DNA from: Alkalihalobacillus sp. YIM B00296
GTDB lineage: Bacteria; Bacillota; Bacilli; Bacillales; Fictibacillaceae
Direction of reading: 5' to 3'
Assembly: GCF_020179385.1 (NCBI RefSeq)
Contig: NZ_JAIBLJ010000004.1
Span: 184,260 to 248,259, forward strand
Length of the DNA: 64,000 nucleotides
Numbering within the stretch: position 1 is the first letter of the stretch; the number at the start of each line of letters is the position of its first letter. This document shows, in pieces, positions 42,668 through 52,146 of this stretch. Under the pieces are notes generated by a model. That model made no database searches. It was not told where the DNA came from and saw nothing but the letters and a program-made list of their open reading frames with translations. The position numbers and the translations under genes are program-made.

Positions 42668-43819
42668 GTGAAACGCCGTGCTATTCTCTCCATTATCATA
42701 ACCTCCTTGATCATAATTGCAGGCATTTTTGGAGGTTATTCCTTACATAATCATTTTAGCAGTATGAAAGTATCCGCTACTTCATCGATCGGAGAAGTAA
42801 ATGCAGAAACAGAAAAGATAGAGAGCCCAAAAGAGAAAGATCTAAAAACCATCATTCATGAAAGTCAAAAAAGTGTCGTCCAGTTAGAAGTCGCCCAGGA
42901 CGGTGGTGAAAGTATCGGTTCTGGCTTCATCTATAATGAAAACGGGGATGTGGTCACAAATGCCCATGTCGTAAAAGGAGGCAAGAGCATCTTGGTCCTT
43001 ACGGCAAATGCCCAGCAATATGAGGGACACCTAATCGGTATTGGTGAATCCACAGATATCGCTGTTATCCGCGTCCCTGAACTAGCTGGGGAACAGCCCC
43101 TTGAAATTGCTGAAACCCATGAGGCTGAAATCGGGGATGAAGTGGTAGCATTGGGAAGTCCCCTTGGGTTACAGAACACGGTGACAACCGGTATCATCAG
43201 TGGTTTGAATCGAGAATTCACTATTGATGACTATACCTATTCAGGCGTTTATCAAATTTCCGCGCCAATCGCTAAAGGGAACAGCGGCGGTCCTTTGATC
43301 GATAAACAGACTGGACAGGTACTTGCGATCAACTCCGCCGGGACTGAAGAGGGCTCGATTGGATTCAGCATCCCTCTCTCAGACGTTTATAAAAGGATTA
43401 TATCGTGGTCTGAAAATCCTGATGAACATACAATGGGACCGGAGGACAGCTCCAGTCACCCCTCTGACTTGACATTGGATGCTAAAGAGAGTGAATATCT
43501 GGTCGGCTATTTTTTCGGGAATTTAACTATTGGAGATTATGTAACAGCCTATTCCTTGCTCGGGAGTAATTGGCAGACGAGTACTCCTTATAAAAAGTTC
43601 CGGGAAGGCTATCTCCATACAATAGACATTACCATCAATAAAATCAGCAGCGAACCGGTTGAGGAAGAAAATAAAATCATTGTAACGGTCATTATTGAAG
43701 CACTCGAACATAATAAAAATAAAAATACAGAGACTGTACTGTATAAATGCTATTACGAAGTCGGATTTGAAAATAACCAGCTTAAGCTATTAAGTGGAAA
43801 AGCGGAAGAAATCGAATAG
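42668..43819 (+). CDS. HtrA-like membrane serine protease without PDZ
   Basis: A 383-residue S1C-type protease anchored by one N-terminal membrane segment (about residues 5-25). The catalytic triad is complete: His in VVTNAHVVKGG, Asp in STDIAVI, Ser in KGNSGGPLI. In place of a PDZ domain the C-terminus (about 270-383) looks like an NTF2-type fold (EYLVGYFFGNLTIGDYVTAY). GTG start with GGGAGG. Second gene of an operon with the zinc-ribbon protein, whose own extracellular domain could be its partner or substrate. Confidence 0.82.
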   Translation: MKRRAILSIIITSLIIIAGIFGGYSLHNHFSSMKVSATSSIGEVNAETEKIESPKEKDLKTIIHESQKSVVQLEVAQDGGESIGSGFIYNENGDVVTNAHVVKGGKSILVLTANAQQYEGHLIGIGESTDIAVIRVPELAGEQPLEIAETHEAEIGDEVVALGSPLGLQNTVTTGIISGLNREFTIDDYTYSGVYQISAPIAKGNSGGPLIDKQTGQVLAINSAGTEEGSIGFSIPLSDVYKRIISWSENPDEHTMGPEDSSSHPSDLTLDAKESEYLVGYFFGNLTIGDYVTAYSLLGSNWQTSTPYKKFREGYLHTIDITINKISSEPVEEENKIIVTVIIEALEHNKNKNTETVLYKCYYEVGFENNQLKLLSGKAEEIE

Positions 43820-43834
43820 GAGAGCTTATAAAGG

Positions 43835-43872
43835 GATGATGCAGACAACCCTAGTTGATGTGCATCATTTTT
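43835..43872 (+). terminator. Terminator of the protease operon
   Basis: ATGATGCA and TGCATCAT pair across a 17-base loop, followed by TTTTC. Confidence 0.75.
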
Positions 43873-43984
43873 CTTTTGTGGCCTGGTAATTGACTTTTTC
43901 CCGTTCCTGCGCCATTTTTACTTTTCCTTAAGTATTGCTATACTCTTAACCATAAAGGGGATTTAAAGGAGAAGGAGAAGGAAA

Positions 43985-44533
43985 ATGAGTACGTTATTGA
44001 TCGATATGGATTCAGTGATCTGTGATTTGATGGGCGAATGGCACCGCCGATATAACAAGGATTACGGTGATAACCTTAGTGCAGAGGATCTTGAATGTTG
44101 GCAAAGCGAAAATTATGTCAAACAGGAATGCGGCACCAAGATCTATGATTATTTGGATGAACCAGGTTTATTCATCCGACTGAAGCCATTGCCACATGCG
44201 ATAGACGTCTTGGAACGGCTTACAGAGAAACATGAAATTTTGATTGTGACAAGCAGCAGGACCTATGCATATACCGAAAAGGAGAAATGGGTCGAGAAGA
44301 ACCTCCCATTCATAGGGGCGAAAAATCTGATTTTTACCCATCGGAAGGATATGGTCTATGGAGATGTACTATTTGACGATGCACCACATAACCTGATCGC
44401 TTTCGAAGAGTCAGGTCGAAAGGCAGTGGCAATGGATTATCGATACAATCGGAATGTAGATGTTGATCGAGTACATAATTGGCTGGAATTTGAGCAATGG
44501 GTTGAAAACTATGAAATGGGTGAACAATCGTGA
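43985..44533 (+). CDS. 5' nucleotidase (NT5C/YqfW-like HAD enzyme)
   Basis: A 182-residue HAD-superfamily phosphatase. Motif I is LLIDMDSVICDL, motif II VTSSRTYA, and motif IV VLFDDAPHN; the fold and length fit 5'(3')-deoxyribonucleotidases and YqfW-type nucleotidases. Glycine after the second Asp is replaced by Ser. AAGGAGAAGGAGAAGG precedes the ATG. Its stop overlaps the start of a flavoprotein gene (TGATG). Confidence 0.8.
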   Translation: MSTLLIDMDSVICDLMGEWHRRYNKDYGDNLSAEDLECWQSENYVKQECGTKIYDYLDEPGLFIRLKPLPHAIDVLERLTEKHEILIVTSSRTYAYTEKEKWVEKNLPFIGAKNLIFTHRKDMVYGDVLFDDAPHNLIAFEESGRKAVAMDYRYNRNVDVDRVHNWLEFEQWVENYEMGEQS

Positions 44534-45459
44534 TGACAACGGATATTCTCATTATTGGCGGAGGGCCTGCAGGGTTATCTGCAGCAATCTGGTGTCAGCG
44601 TCTTGGCCTGGACTATCTCCTAGTTGAGGAACAAGCGGAATTAGGCGGTCAATTGAAAGACGTCCATAACCGTATCATAGACTACCCTGGGAACATCTTC
44701 GAAAATGGAAGGGCACTAAAAGAACACTTAGATGCTCATATTGGAGAATTGAACGTTCAATTCCATTTACAAATGAGGATCGAACACCTGGATCATGCTA
44801 ATAAGACCGCTGTTCTCGTTCAGAATGAACATGAAAAGAAAATCGATTATAACTATTTGATCTTGGCAACAGGAACATCGGTAAGACGGCTTGACATACC
44901 TGGGGAACAAGAAATGATCGATCGGGGGGAAATTTATTCTGCCACAAAAGACAGGCATCGTTTCGAAGGAAAAAAAGTCGTGGTAGTCGGTGGGGGAGAT
45001 CGGGCATTCGAAGGTGCTCTATTATTAGCTGAATGTGGCGCAAACGTCTATTTGATCCATCGCTCCAAAGAGTTCCGGGCACGTGAGGAATTCAGGAAAC
45101 CTGTCATGGACCATTCAAAAATAACCATCCTGTGTGACACTGTCGTCCAAAATATCAAACATGATGAAAATGGCATCAAGGGAGTCGATTTACGAAATCG
45201 TTTGACCAACGGAACTACCCATTTGCCTGTAGAGGGCGTGTTCATCCGGATCGGTGTACAGCCGAACATCCGCCATGTAAAAGAATTCGTCACCCTGGAT
45301 GAAGAGAAATATGTACAAGTAGATTCATGCCAACTAACAAGCGATCCCTATATCTATGCAATCGGCGATGTTTGTACACACCCTTTATTTTCGAGCATTT
45401 CCAATGCAACAGCTCAAGGGATGATTGCATCAAAGCATCTTTCTCTAAAATTGTGTTGA
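44533..45459 (+). CDS. Thioredoxin-reductase-like flavoprotein without CxxC
   Basis: A 308-residue FAD/NAD(P)H enzyme. The FAD Rossmann motif is GGGPAGLSAAIWC, the NAD(P)H motif VVVVGGGDRAFEGA, and the C-terminal FAD contact AIGDVC. Where thioredoxin reductases have CAxC, the sequence is IYSATKDRHRFEGK, without cysteines, so it cannot be a thioredoxin reductase; a ferredoxin/flavodoxin reductase or a bacillithiol-related reductase is more likely. Coupled to the nucleotidase by TGATG overlap. Confidence 0.82.
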   Translation: MTTDILIIGGGPAGLSAAIWCQRLGLDYLLVEEQAELGGQLKDVHNRIIDYPGNIFENGRALKEHLDAHIGELNVQFHLQMRIEHLDHANKTAVLVQNEHEKKIDYNYLILATGTSVRRLDIPGEQEMIDRGEIYSATKDRHRFEGKKVVVVGGGDRAFEGALLLAECGANVYLIHRSKEFRAREEFRKPVMDHSKITILCDTVVQNIKHDENGIKGVDLRNRLTNGTTHLPVEGVFIRIGVQPNIRHVKEFVTLDEEKYVQVDSCQLTSDPYIYAIGDVCTHPLFSSISNATAQGMIASKHLSLKLC

Positions 45460-45512
45460 AAGTATGGATCAGAAAAAAGAATTTAATGTATTGGTGTAAA
45501 GTCATAAAAGTA

Positions 45513-45552
45513 AGGGAGTGACTCAGGTTCTACAGAGTCACTCTCTCATTTT
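45513..45552. terminator. Bidirectional terminator
   Basis: GGGAGTGACTC faces GAGTCACTCTC between convergent genes; the minus arm runs up to the penicillin acylase stop codon. Confidence 0.7.
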
Positions 45553-47947
45553 ATTCACTGGGGACCAGAATCAATTCATCGCTGCTCTGGTAAGCTTCTT
45601 TCTTTAAGCTCGTCTTATGGTATCCGCCTTCTACCCAATCATCAATTTGGTCATCATACCAATCGCTTAAGACGTGCCCTGATTGACCAGGTCCTACGAC
45701 GTTATATGACTCAGTCGGTTTTGCCATATCGACAATAGTCCGCCAAGCTGCACCGTGGTTCACTTTTCCGGTTTTGTGATTCCAGCCGGCTGCCATCACA
45801 GTCACGCGGCTCCCTCCTACTTCAGCCTGCTTAGGGTTGAACAGAAGATTGAGCGGCTTGACTGAACCAAGTGGGTGTTCCAATAACAGAGAATGATATT
45901 TTCCCCAGCGCCAATCATTGACATCATTACCTTGCAAGGAGGATGATTCTTTTACAGCACGGCTGAAAGCTTCAGTAGCCACTTCATTCAGTCCACCCGC
46001 TTCATTTATCCATATACTCTGCTCACCACGGCTGGCTTTACGGATCAGCTCGTCAACGACCTGCGCTTTTCCATCAAAGAGATTCATCATTTTGGAATTG
46101 ATCTGGCCTTTAAATAAACCATTGCTGATCTCTGCCATCCATAAATGGAATAGGAGAGGTGCACCTTGATCTTTATGATCTTCGTAGTTCCATTTCGCAA
46201 GTAATGTGAAAGCATCATTTTCTACTTCATTGAATTTTGCTCTAGCTAACCTCTTAAGTAGCAATGGAATCATCTCTTCCGCTTGAAGGTTGTACTGATC
46301 CATCTGAAGGTCTTTCATATCATCTGCTGAAAATTCCTGGGCTCTAGAGAGACGCTGATCGATTCGTTCATGACGATAAGGCTGTGCCCATGTATGTGTA
46401 ATATGATAAGGATACTCGTCATCGATGATCCTATTATTTGCGGTCGCAATAAAGCCTTTATCCGGGTTGACAACAGTTGGCAATTCGTTCCATGGTATGT
46501 AACCTTCCCATTCATATTCACCCGTCCAACCCGGTACCGGTACCATGCTGTACCCTTTTTTTCTGATCGGTATTAGACCATTTGCCCTGTATGCAATATC
46601 CCCATCTACGGAAGCAAAGACAAAATTTTGTGCAGGCGTATGGAAATATGTCAGTGCTACTTTAAATTCAGGCCAATTTTCCGCACGGTTCATCCTGATT
46701 ACGGCTTCCAGTTCGGTGGACGGTTCCAGTGCAGTCCATTTCAATGCTAATGCTGTGCCTTCTTGTTCGTAATGCGCAAATTCGGAAATGATCGGTCCAT
46801 GCCTCGTGACCATCACTTCATGGTTGATATCCGCTTCGTCTTTCACTTTGATCGTTTCACTGATGACTTCTGCTTTCTCCCATTTACCTTTATATAAAAA
46901 TGAGGATGGATCCGTTGGATTTCGCCTTTCAATATATAGGTCCTGGACATCTGGACCGACATTCGTGACACCCCATGCGATCTTTTCATTATGACCGACG
47001 ATGATACCCGGAATTCCAGCAAAGATGACACCACTTACGTCCATTTCCCTGGCCTTCAAGTGGGTCTCATACCAAATGGATGGTGTACCAAGCCCCAAAT
47101 GAGGATCGTTGGCAAGAAGCGGTAAGCCGGATTCCGTTTTTTTGCCCGAAACCACCCAGTTATTACTCCCATTAAAAGGAGGCGGCACCACAGCATCCGC
47201 TAAATTTTTCTCAATATCGACCGGATGCTGTTTGATTGCTGATAAGATTTCCCCTCCATTTTCCGGATAGGCAGGAAATAGCTCCAATGCTTTTTCCTCA
47301 GGGAATTTCTGCAATAAATATTGCCGGAATGCTTGCCCATTCCAATGGCCGCCCAGGTCGAAAGCCATATATTTGGCAATGGCTAATGAATCGATCGGGT
47401 CCCATTTTTCCGGTTTATAACCTAGCAAAATGAATTCAGGGGGAAGTGTATTTTTCTTTGTCGCTTCAGTAATAAAAGCATTCACCCCGGCAGCATACCA
47501 ATCCAGTACATTTCTCGCTTCTGAAGAGTATGCATCTAACGAAGCCTCAGCTGCTCTTCTCAACCCGAGTGTCCGGAAAAAGCGATCGCGATCAACCGTC
47601 GCTTCACCAACTACCTCACTTAATCGTCCTGATACGACCCGTCTGCTTAAATCCATTTGAAATAAGCGGTCCTGGGCTGTTACATAACCTTGTGCAAAAT
47701 ACAAGTCCTCCAGATTAGCAGCTTCTAAATGCGGAACTCCAGCTTTGTCTCGGTAAACAGATACAGGTGCATTTATCCCGGAAACGACCTTTTCACCTTG
47801 AATATCCGGCAGGCTCCTCTGGAGAATATAGATAGCAACAGAAGAGGCGATGAGTAATAGGATCAGGATCACGGATAACCCGATGATCATCCTTTTCCAT
47901 TTTCTCCCTCGGTTTATTTCATACTCTCTTTCTAAACCCTTCTCCAT
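45551..47947 (-). CDS. Penicillin-acylase family protein (Ntn hydrolase)
   Basis: A 798-residue enzyme with an N-terminal membrane anchor (about residues 18-42) and the penicillin amidase domain outside. The alpha part contains SVYRDKAGVPHLEAANLEDL and YFAQGYVTAQDRLFQMDLSR; the self-cleavage site and nucleophilic Ser are in GSNNWVVSGKKTESGLPLLA. Homologues cleave penicillins, N-acyl homoserine lactones or other acyl amides; here a quorum-quenching or scavenging role is only possible. ATG at 47947 follows AGGGGGAG. Confidence 0.9.
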   Translation of the reverse strand: MEKGLEREYEINRGRKWKRMIIGLSVILILLLIASSVAIYILQRSLPDIQGEKVVSGINAPVSVYRDKAGVPHLEAANLEDLYFAQGYVTAQDRLFQMDLSRRVVSGRLSEVVGEATVDRDRFFRTLGLRRAAEASLDAYSSEARNVLDWYAAGVNAFITEATKKNTLPPEFILLGYKPEKWDPIDSLAIAKYMAFDLGGHWNGQAFRQYLLQKFPEEKALELFPAYPENGGEILSAIKQHPVDIEKNLADAVVPPPFNGSNNWVVSGKKTESGLPLLANDPHLGLGTPSIWYETHLKAREMDVSGVIFAGIPGIIVGHNEKIAWGVTNVGPDVQDLYIERRNPTDPSSFLYKGKWEKAEVISETIKVKDEADINHEVMVTRHGPIISEFAHYEQEGTALALKWTALEPSTELEAVIRMNRAENWPEFKVALTYFHTPAQNFVFASVDGDIAYRANGLIPIRKKGYSMVPVPGWTGEYEWEGYIPWNELPTVVNPDKGFIATANNRIIDDEYPYHITHTWAQPYRHERIDQRLSRAQEFSADDMKDLQMDQYNLQAEEMIPLLLKRLARAKFNEVENDAFTLLAKWNYEDHKDQGAPLLFHLWMAEISNGLFKGQINSKMMNLFDGKAQVVDELIRKASRGEQSIWINEAGGLNEVATEAFSRAVKESSSLQGNDVNDWRWGKYHSLLLEHPLGSVKPLNLLFNPKQAEVGGSRVTVMAAGWNHKTGKVNHGAAWRTIVDMAKPTESYNVVGPGQSGHVLSDWYDDQIDDWVEGGYHKTSLKKEAYQSSDELILVPSE

Positions 47948-47977
47948 CGTTCTCCCCCTAAACTCCATGTAACAAAA

Positions 47978-48817
47978 TTAGTCGCCTTTCACCCCAGGCC
48001 GTACAGCTTTTGCTCTTTCAAACTGATCTGTCAGATCTAAATGCGGAAGCCTGTCCTGTAAGAGTTGGCCCGTTTCTGCTATCAACCCTTCCAATTCCTC
48101 TACACTTCTGGCTGGGTCAGTATATGTAAGCAAACGATGAATCCTTTCAGTTAGGTGATCAGGTCTAGCTTCCATCCTTTCACATGTCTCTCTCAACCAT
48201 TTCAGTCCCGGGTGGTGGATATACATGTCATTCACTGCGCTCAAGGTGATGATGAGCTTCTGAGAGACTTCGACAAGCAGTGAATGAAGAAAAAGAGAAT
48301 CTCTCCTATGGATGAGTGCTTCACGGTTTTGCCATCTCCCATCAAAATTAAAAAAACGCAAAATGAGGTTTTCTTTAAGGTTTTTTGGGTAAGGAAAAAG
48401 AGAGGTAGCATGGTTTCCGAACTGTCTTTCTCCCTTAAGAGGTATGCCATCAGCAAGCGCTCCGATCAGGCATTGCTTATCAAGGGAAATGTCTCCTTTC
48501 TTCACCGATTGGATGTACGCCTCGATTGTAGAAGTGAGAAAACTGCTGATTTCGAATTTCGTACCCTCTACCAGATAGGTCTCAGACCATTCCTGCTCCT
48601 CATAAGGGTGAAAATCAAGGATTGTACCATCGACAGCTTTAATCGGGTCCATACGGTCTTCATCCTCAGGAGGCTCATCCCATAACAAGAAAAGTTCAAT
48701 GTCAGAGAAGTGGTCATCCCAGCCCCTTGAGACTGAACCCCCTACAAAAATCACGTCGAGTTTCGGATTCGACTTATATAGCTCTGCCATCTTTCTGGCT
48801 TGTTCAAGTAAATTCAT
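47978..48817 (-). CDS. Nucleotidyltransferase-domain protein
   Basis: A 279-residue protein with the polymerase-beta-type nucleotidyltransferase motif VIFVGGSVSRGWDDHFSDIE (G-S followed by the Asp-x-Glu metal pair) and a later Asp in TILDFHPYE. The C-terminal half is helical. Aminoglycoside-type adenylyltransferases share the fold, but substrate is unknown. ATG at 48817 follows GGGGAGAAG. It precedes the penicillin acylase gene by 30 bases and probably shares its mRNA. Confidence 0.8.
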   Translation of the reverse strand: MNLLEQARKMAELYKSNPKLDVIFVGGSVSRGWDDHFSDIELFLLWDEPPEDEDRMDPIKAVDGTILDFHPYEEQEWSETYLVEGTKFEISSFLTSTIEAYIQSVKKGDISLDKQCLIGALADGIPLKGERQFGNHATSLFPYPKNLKENLILRFFNFDGRWQNREALIHRRDSLFLHSLLVEVSQKLIITLSAVNDMYIHHPGLKWLRETCERMEARPDHLTERIHRLLTYTDPARSVEELEGLIAETGQLLQDRLPHLDLTDQFERAKAVRPGVKGD

Positions 48818-48972
48818 GTAGCTTCTCCCCAATCATGGTAATCAATTCCAATTATATCAAAATATCTAGAGAAATTAGGGTTTAATTTTTCGGGAAGAAA
48901 AAAGAGTGTATGGGGACGAAAATTGAATAACGGATGTGCACCCCCATTTCCGGGCAAAAAGGAAAGAACAAT

Positions 48973-50241
48973 ATGTACATCCTATTCAATATTTTACCTT
49001 TATACCTATTTTTGATAGATTTACTTTATAGCCTACATATAAGGAGTGCAATTGAAGCCATGTTGGATTGGTATAATACAACGGTGGACTATGCTACCGA
49101 TTTATCGCTTTGGATTGATATCGGGATTGCAATAGCCATCTTCATCGGTTTTGTCATTTTCAGAAAAGTGTTCACTAAATATATATTCAATTTAATTTCA
49201 AGATTGACTGATAAATCGTCAACTCAATTTCTTCATAAAATATTACTGGCTTTTGAAAAACCTTTGAATGCCTTCTTCATCTTTCTGGGTCTTTATCTTG
49301 CCTATCGGTCCTTAGAGTTCCGTATTGAGGATATCCACTTGCCTTTACGATTGTTCCGTTCGTCTGTAATCATTCTGGTGACCTGGGGATTGATCAACCT
49401 ATCTTCGTCTTCTTCGATTCTTTTCAGAAGTATACATCGACGATTGGATTTGCAAATGGACCAAATTCTGATACCGTTCCTCTCTAGAGTGTTGAAGGTC
49501 GTTATCGGGGCGATTGCAGTCAGTGTGTTAGCCCAAGAATGGGGATACAATGTCAATGGTTTCGTGGCAGGTTTAGGAATCGGCGGATTGGCCTTTGCAT
49601 TTGCAGCAAAAGAGGCATTAGGTAATCTTTTTGGCGGTGTCGTCATCATCATGGAGCGTCCTTTTTCAATCGGTGACTGGATACAAACCCCTTCTGTTGA
49701 GGGTATCGTAGAAGATATCGGTTTCCGCAGTACGCAGGTCAGGACTTTTTCGGATGCCCATGTAACGGTACCGAATGCGAACATCGCAAATGAGCCGATC
49801 ACCAACTGGACTCGTATGAGAAAACGCAGAATCAGCTTCAATCTTGGTGTGGAATATACAACTCCAAAAGAAAAGCTTGAAAATGTGGTCGACCAGATCA
49901 GAACGATGCTGAAAGAACATAAAGAAGTACACCCAGAATTGATTATCGTCAATTTTGATAATTATAACACCAGTAGTCTCGATATCATGATCTATTTCTT
50001 TACGAAAACAACTGCCTGGATCAATTACCTGGATGTGAAGCAAGATATCAACCTGCGAATCATGGAAATCCTTGATCAAGAGGGTGTCTCTATCGCCTTT
50101 CCTAGCAGAAGCATTTATATGGAAAATCCAGACCATTCGATGCATCCTGTAAAGGATCATAACAACCGTACAAACCCTGGAAGAAACATCGATAACAGGG
50201 ATGAAAAGACTCGAGGCTACGGAAATGAAGACGGGGAATGA
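48973..50241 (+). CDS. MscS-family mechanosensitive channel
   Basis: A small-conductance mechanosensitive channel that opens on osmotic downshock. About five hydrophobic segments precede the pore helix, with GFVAGLGIGGLAFAFAAKEAL and GNLFGGVVIIMERPFSIGDW, the MscS signature, then the cytoplasmic beta-domain. ATG at 48973 has GGAAAG 6 bases upstream and gives 422 residues. A start at ATG 49060 (393 residues), after AAGGAG at poorer spacing, is also possible and closer to family length. The C-terminus is charged and disordered. Confidence 0.88.
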   Translation: MYILFNILPLYLFLIDLLYSLHIRSAIEAMLDWYNTTVDYATDLSLWIDIGIAIAIFIGFVIFRKVFTKYIFNLISRLTDKSSTQFLHKILLAFEKPLNAFFIFLGLYLAYRSLEFRIEDIHLPLRLFRSSVIILVTWGLINLSSSSSILFRSIHRRLDLQMDQILIPFLSRVLKVVIGAIAVSVLAQEWGYNVNGFVAGLGIGGLAFAFAAKEALGNLFGGVVIIMERPFSIGDWIQTPSVEGIVEDIGFRSTQVRTFSDAHVTVPNANIANEPITNWTRMRKRRISFNLGVEYTTPKEKLENVVDQIRTMLKEHKEVHPELIIVNFDNYNTSSLDIMIYFFTKTTAWINYLDVKQDINLRIMEILDQEGVSIAFPSRSIYMENPDHSMHPVKDHNNRTNPGRNIDNRDEKTRGYGNEDGE

Positions 50242-50260
50242 ACGACGATCAGTATTGCAG

Positions 50261-50339
50261 GATACGCCCTGATCAACCATGAAGGTCACTGGAAGCCCGA
50301 CGAGGAGGCTCTAACCAAACAAAGTTCGGTTCTGCTTAT
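50261..50339. repeat. Dispersed repeat, partial copy
   Basis: CGCCCTGATCAACCATGAAG, CACTGGAAGCCCGACGAGG and CAAACAAAGTTCGGTTCTGC are shared with the copies at 10216, 26462 and 38668. Confidence 0.75.
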
Positions 50340-50349
50340 CATTCAATTA

Positions 50350-50384
50350 AAAGAGGCTGACCCATATACGGCAGCCTCTTTTAT
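50350..50384. terminator. Bidirectional terminator after mscS-like gene
   Basis: AAAAGAGGCTG and CAGCCTCTTTT pair across ACCCATATACGG. Confidence 0.85.
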
Positions 50385-50393
50385 CTATGTTCT

Positions 50394-50609
50394 TTATCCA
50401 TTTGTAGAATATTGGCTTACATCTTCCACTTTCCCATCCATGCGGTGAATGATCAACTGACTCGGACGAGATTGGTCAGCAAGGTCCTGAGCCTCTTGAT
50501 AAGCGTCTTCTTTCCTTTCAAATGTCTTTTCGGGCTTATCGCGCCCCTCAATTTTTATTTCCCACCGCTTTTTGTCATTCGGTACAATGTGATAAATCGT
50601 TTCCTCCAT
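50394..50609 (-). CDS. DUF2188 family protein
   Basis: A 71-residue protein; IYHIVPNDKKRWEIKIEG, then FERKEDAYQEAQDLA and LIIHRMDGKV fit DUF2188, a small alpha/beta family of unknown role common in bacteria. ATG at 50609 is 8 bases from AAGGAGA. Confidence 0.85.
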   Translation of the reverse strand: MEETIYHIVPNDKKRWEIKIEGRDKPEKTFERKEDAYQEAQDLADQSRPSQLIIHRMDGKVEDVSQYSTNG

Positions 50610-50717
50610 CACTTATCTCTCCTTCAATATCGTTGTACAGGATACATACCCGCCTACAAAATATTCACACATTAATCTCCTTTTTCCGGAAAAAGTATAC
50701 ATACGGAGGTGATGATC

Positions 50718-50840
50718 ATGAAGAAGAAGAAAAAGGACCCTACAACGATCGGACTGCCATCGTCCCAGCCAGAGGGCCAAGGAACAGGGTATGAAAAAGG
50801 GCTATCTGTCGATTCGGCAAGAAAGAAAACAAAAAGATAA
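50718..50840 (+). CDS. YuzL-like small basic protein
   Basis: A 40-residue protein beginning MKKKKKDPTTIGLPSSQPEG and ending ARKKTKR. The KKDP...GL start, GQGT and basic end resemble the YuzL family of bacilli. GGAGG is 8 bases before the ATG. Function unknown; assignment rests on a short sequence. It has no terminator of its own that I can see. Confidence 0.6.
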   Translation: MKKKKKDPTTIGLPSSQPEGQGTGYEKGLSVDSARKKTKR

Positions 50841-50959
50841 CCTGGTAAAAACAATCGTGTCAGACACCGTCAATACAACATTTTTCATCAAAACCACTGT
50901 TTTCCCTAAAAATACTTTCGGGATACAGTGAGAATCAGGCACTTTGGGACATTCCCAAT

Positions 50960-50992
50960 ATAAAAAGGAGACGATTCATGTCGCCTCCTTTC
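50960..50992 (-). terminator. Terminator of the YbxH-like gene
   Basis: AAAGGAGGCGA and TCGTCTCCTTT pair on the minus strand, then TTTATA. Confidence 0.85.
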
Positions 50993-50998
50993 CCTGTT

Positions 50999-51190
50999 TC
51001 ATTGTGTAGAGTTGTCATTGTACTGATCGATCATCTTTTCAATTTCATTTTCATCAGGTTTGTCACCGATAAAATCAAATGGCAGTTCTTGTTTGAACGT
51101 CCCATTCTCATACACATGTACTGCCCCATTTTGATGAGAAACACTGTATTCGATCTCAAATGTATAGTCTCCGCGTTGGATGGCTCCCAT
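50999..51190 (-). CDS. YbxH/DUF5370-like small protein
   Basis: A 63-residue soluble protein, MGAIQRGDYTFEIEYSVSHQ, then GAVHVYENG and KQELPFDFIGDKPDENEIE. I recall the YbxH-type family of bacilli; function unknown. AGGAGG-like site before the ATG. It follows ung by 37 bases on the same strand and may be co-transcribed. Confidence 0.6.
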   Translation of the reverse strand: MGAIQRGDYTFEIEYSVSHQNGAVHVYENGTFKQELPFDFIGDKPDENEIEKMIDQYNDNSTQ

Positions 51191-51227
51191 TCCTCAACCT
51201 CCTCTTTGGCCTTTAGTATGACCAGAG

Positions 51228-51914
51228 TCAGTTCATTTCATTTATATCAGGGACCTGCCAATCGATTTCTTCGATTCCATTTTCGCGAAGAAAACGGTTG
51301 ATCCTCGAAAACGGACGACTGCCGAAAAATCCTCGATTTGCTGAAAATGGACTCGGATGTGGAGACTTGATGATCAGGTGATGATCATTTGTAATGAGCT
51401 CTTCCTTTTGCTGGGCGTGTTTTCCCCATAATACGAAAACTAAAGGCTTTTCACGTTTATTCAAAGTGCGGATAACAGAGTTCGTAAAATTCTCCCAGCC
51501 AAGACCTTTATGCGAATTCGGCTCTTTGTGCCGGACGGTAAGGACTGTGTTCAGCATCAAGACACCTTGTTTAGCCCAATGGATAAGGGAGCCATGATTC
51601 GGTGGTTCACAGCCGAGGTCATCTTCAAGCTCTTTGAAGATGTTTTGCAATGATGGTGGTTTCCGGACACCTGGCTGTACGGAGAAACTCAATCCATGAG
51701 CTTGACCTGGACCGTGATAAGGATCCTGCCCTAACAAAACAACCCTTGCCTCCTCATATGAGGTGAAATGAAGCGCATTGAAAATATCATTCATGTGCGG
51801 GTAGACTTTCTGCTCTCCGTATTCCTGCTTCAATTGCTCGCGGAGCTCTAGATAATAGTCCTTTTGAAATTCTTCCTCCAGAACATCAGACCAATCATTT
51901 TGTAAAATTCCCAT
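51228..51914 (-). CDS. ung: Uracil-DNA glycosylase
   Basis: A 228-residue base-excision enzyme removing uracil from DNA (B. subtilis 225). The water-activating Asp64 is in [18 protein letters not shown]; the leucine-loop motif [13 protein letters not shown] has the second catalytic His. ATG at 51914 is 8 bases from GGGTGA; the longer frame has no ribosome site. In B. subtilis ung (ywdG) is also near ywdK and gerQ. Confidence 0.95.
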   Translation of the reverse strand: MGILQNDWSDVLEEEFQKDYYLELREQLKQEYGEQKVYPHMNDIFNALHFTSYEEARVVLLGQDPYHGPGQAHGLSFSVQPGVRKPPSLQNIFKELEDDLGCEPPNHGSLIHWAKQGVLMLNTVLTVRHKEPNSHKGLGWENFTNSVIRTLNKREKPLVFVLWGKHAQQKEELITNDHHLIIKSPHPSPFSANRGFFGSRPFSRINRFLRENGIEEIDWQVPDINEMN

Positions 51915-52146
51915 TCTATTAATCACCCGTTTTTTTAAGATTGCTAGATTTACAGGATAGTATAACATAGGACAATCTGTCATTCCGAACAGAATACGTA
52001 CCGGTTTCGTTATTATCTGACATATTCTTTTTTATTTCCCCGAAAATATTAGACAAAATTTTACGTTTTTATCATATTGATCCGAATCCTCTGTCATATA
52101 CGCTATAATTGAGACAGTCGCTTTGGAAGAATCAGGAGGATGAACC

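Noticed and set aside
43985-45459. Thioredoxin reductase (trxB)
   Set aside because: The CxxC redox pair is absent.
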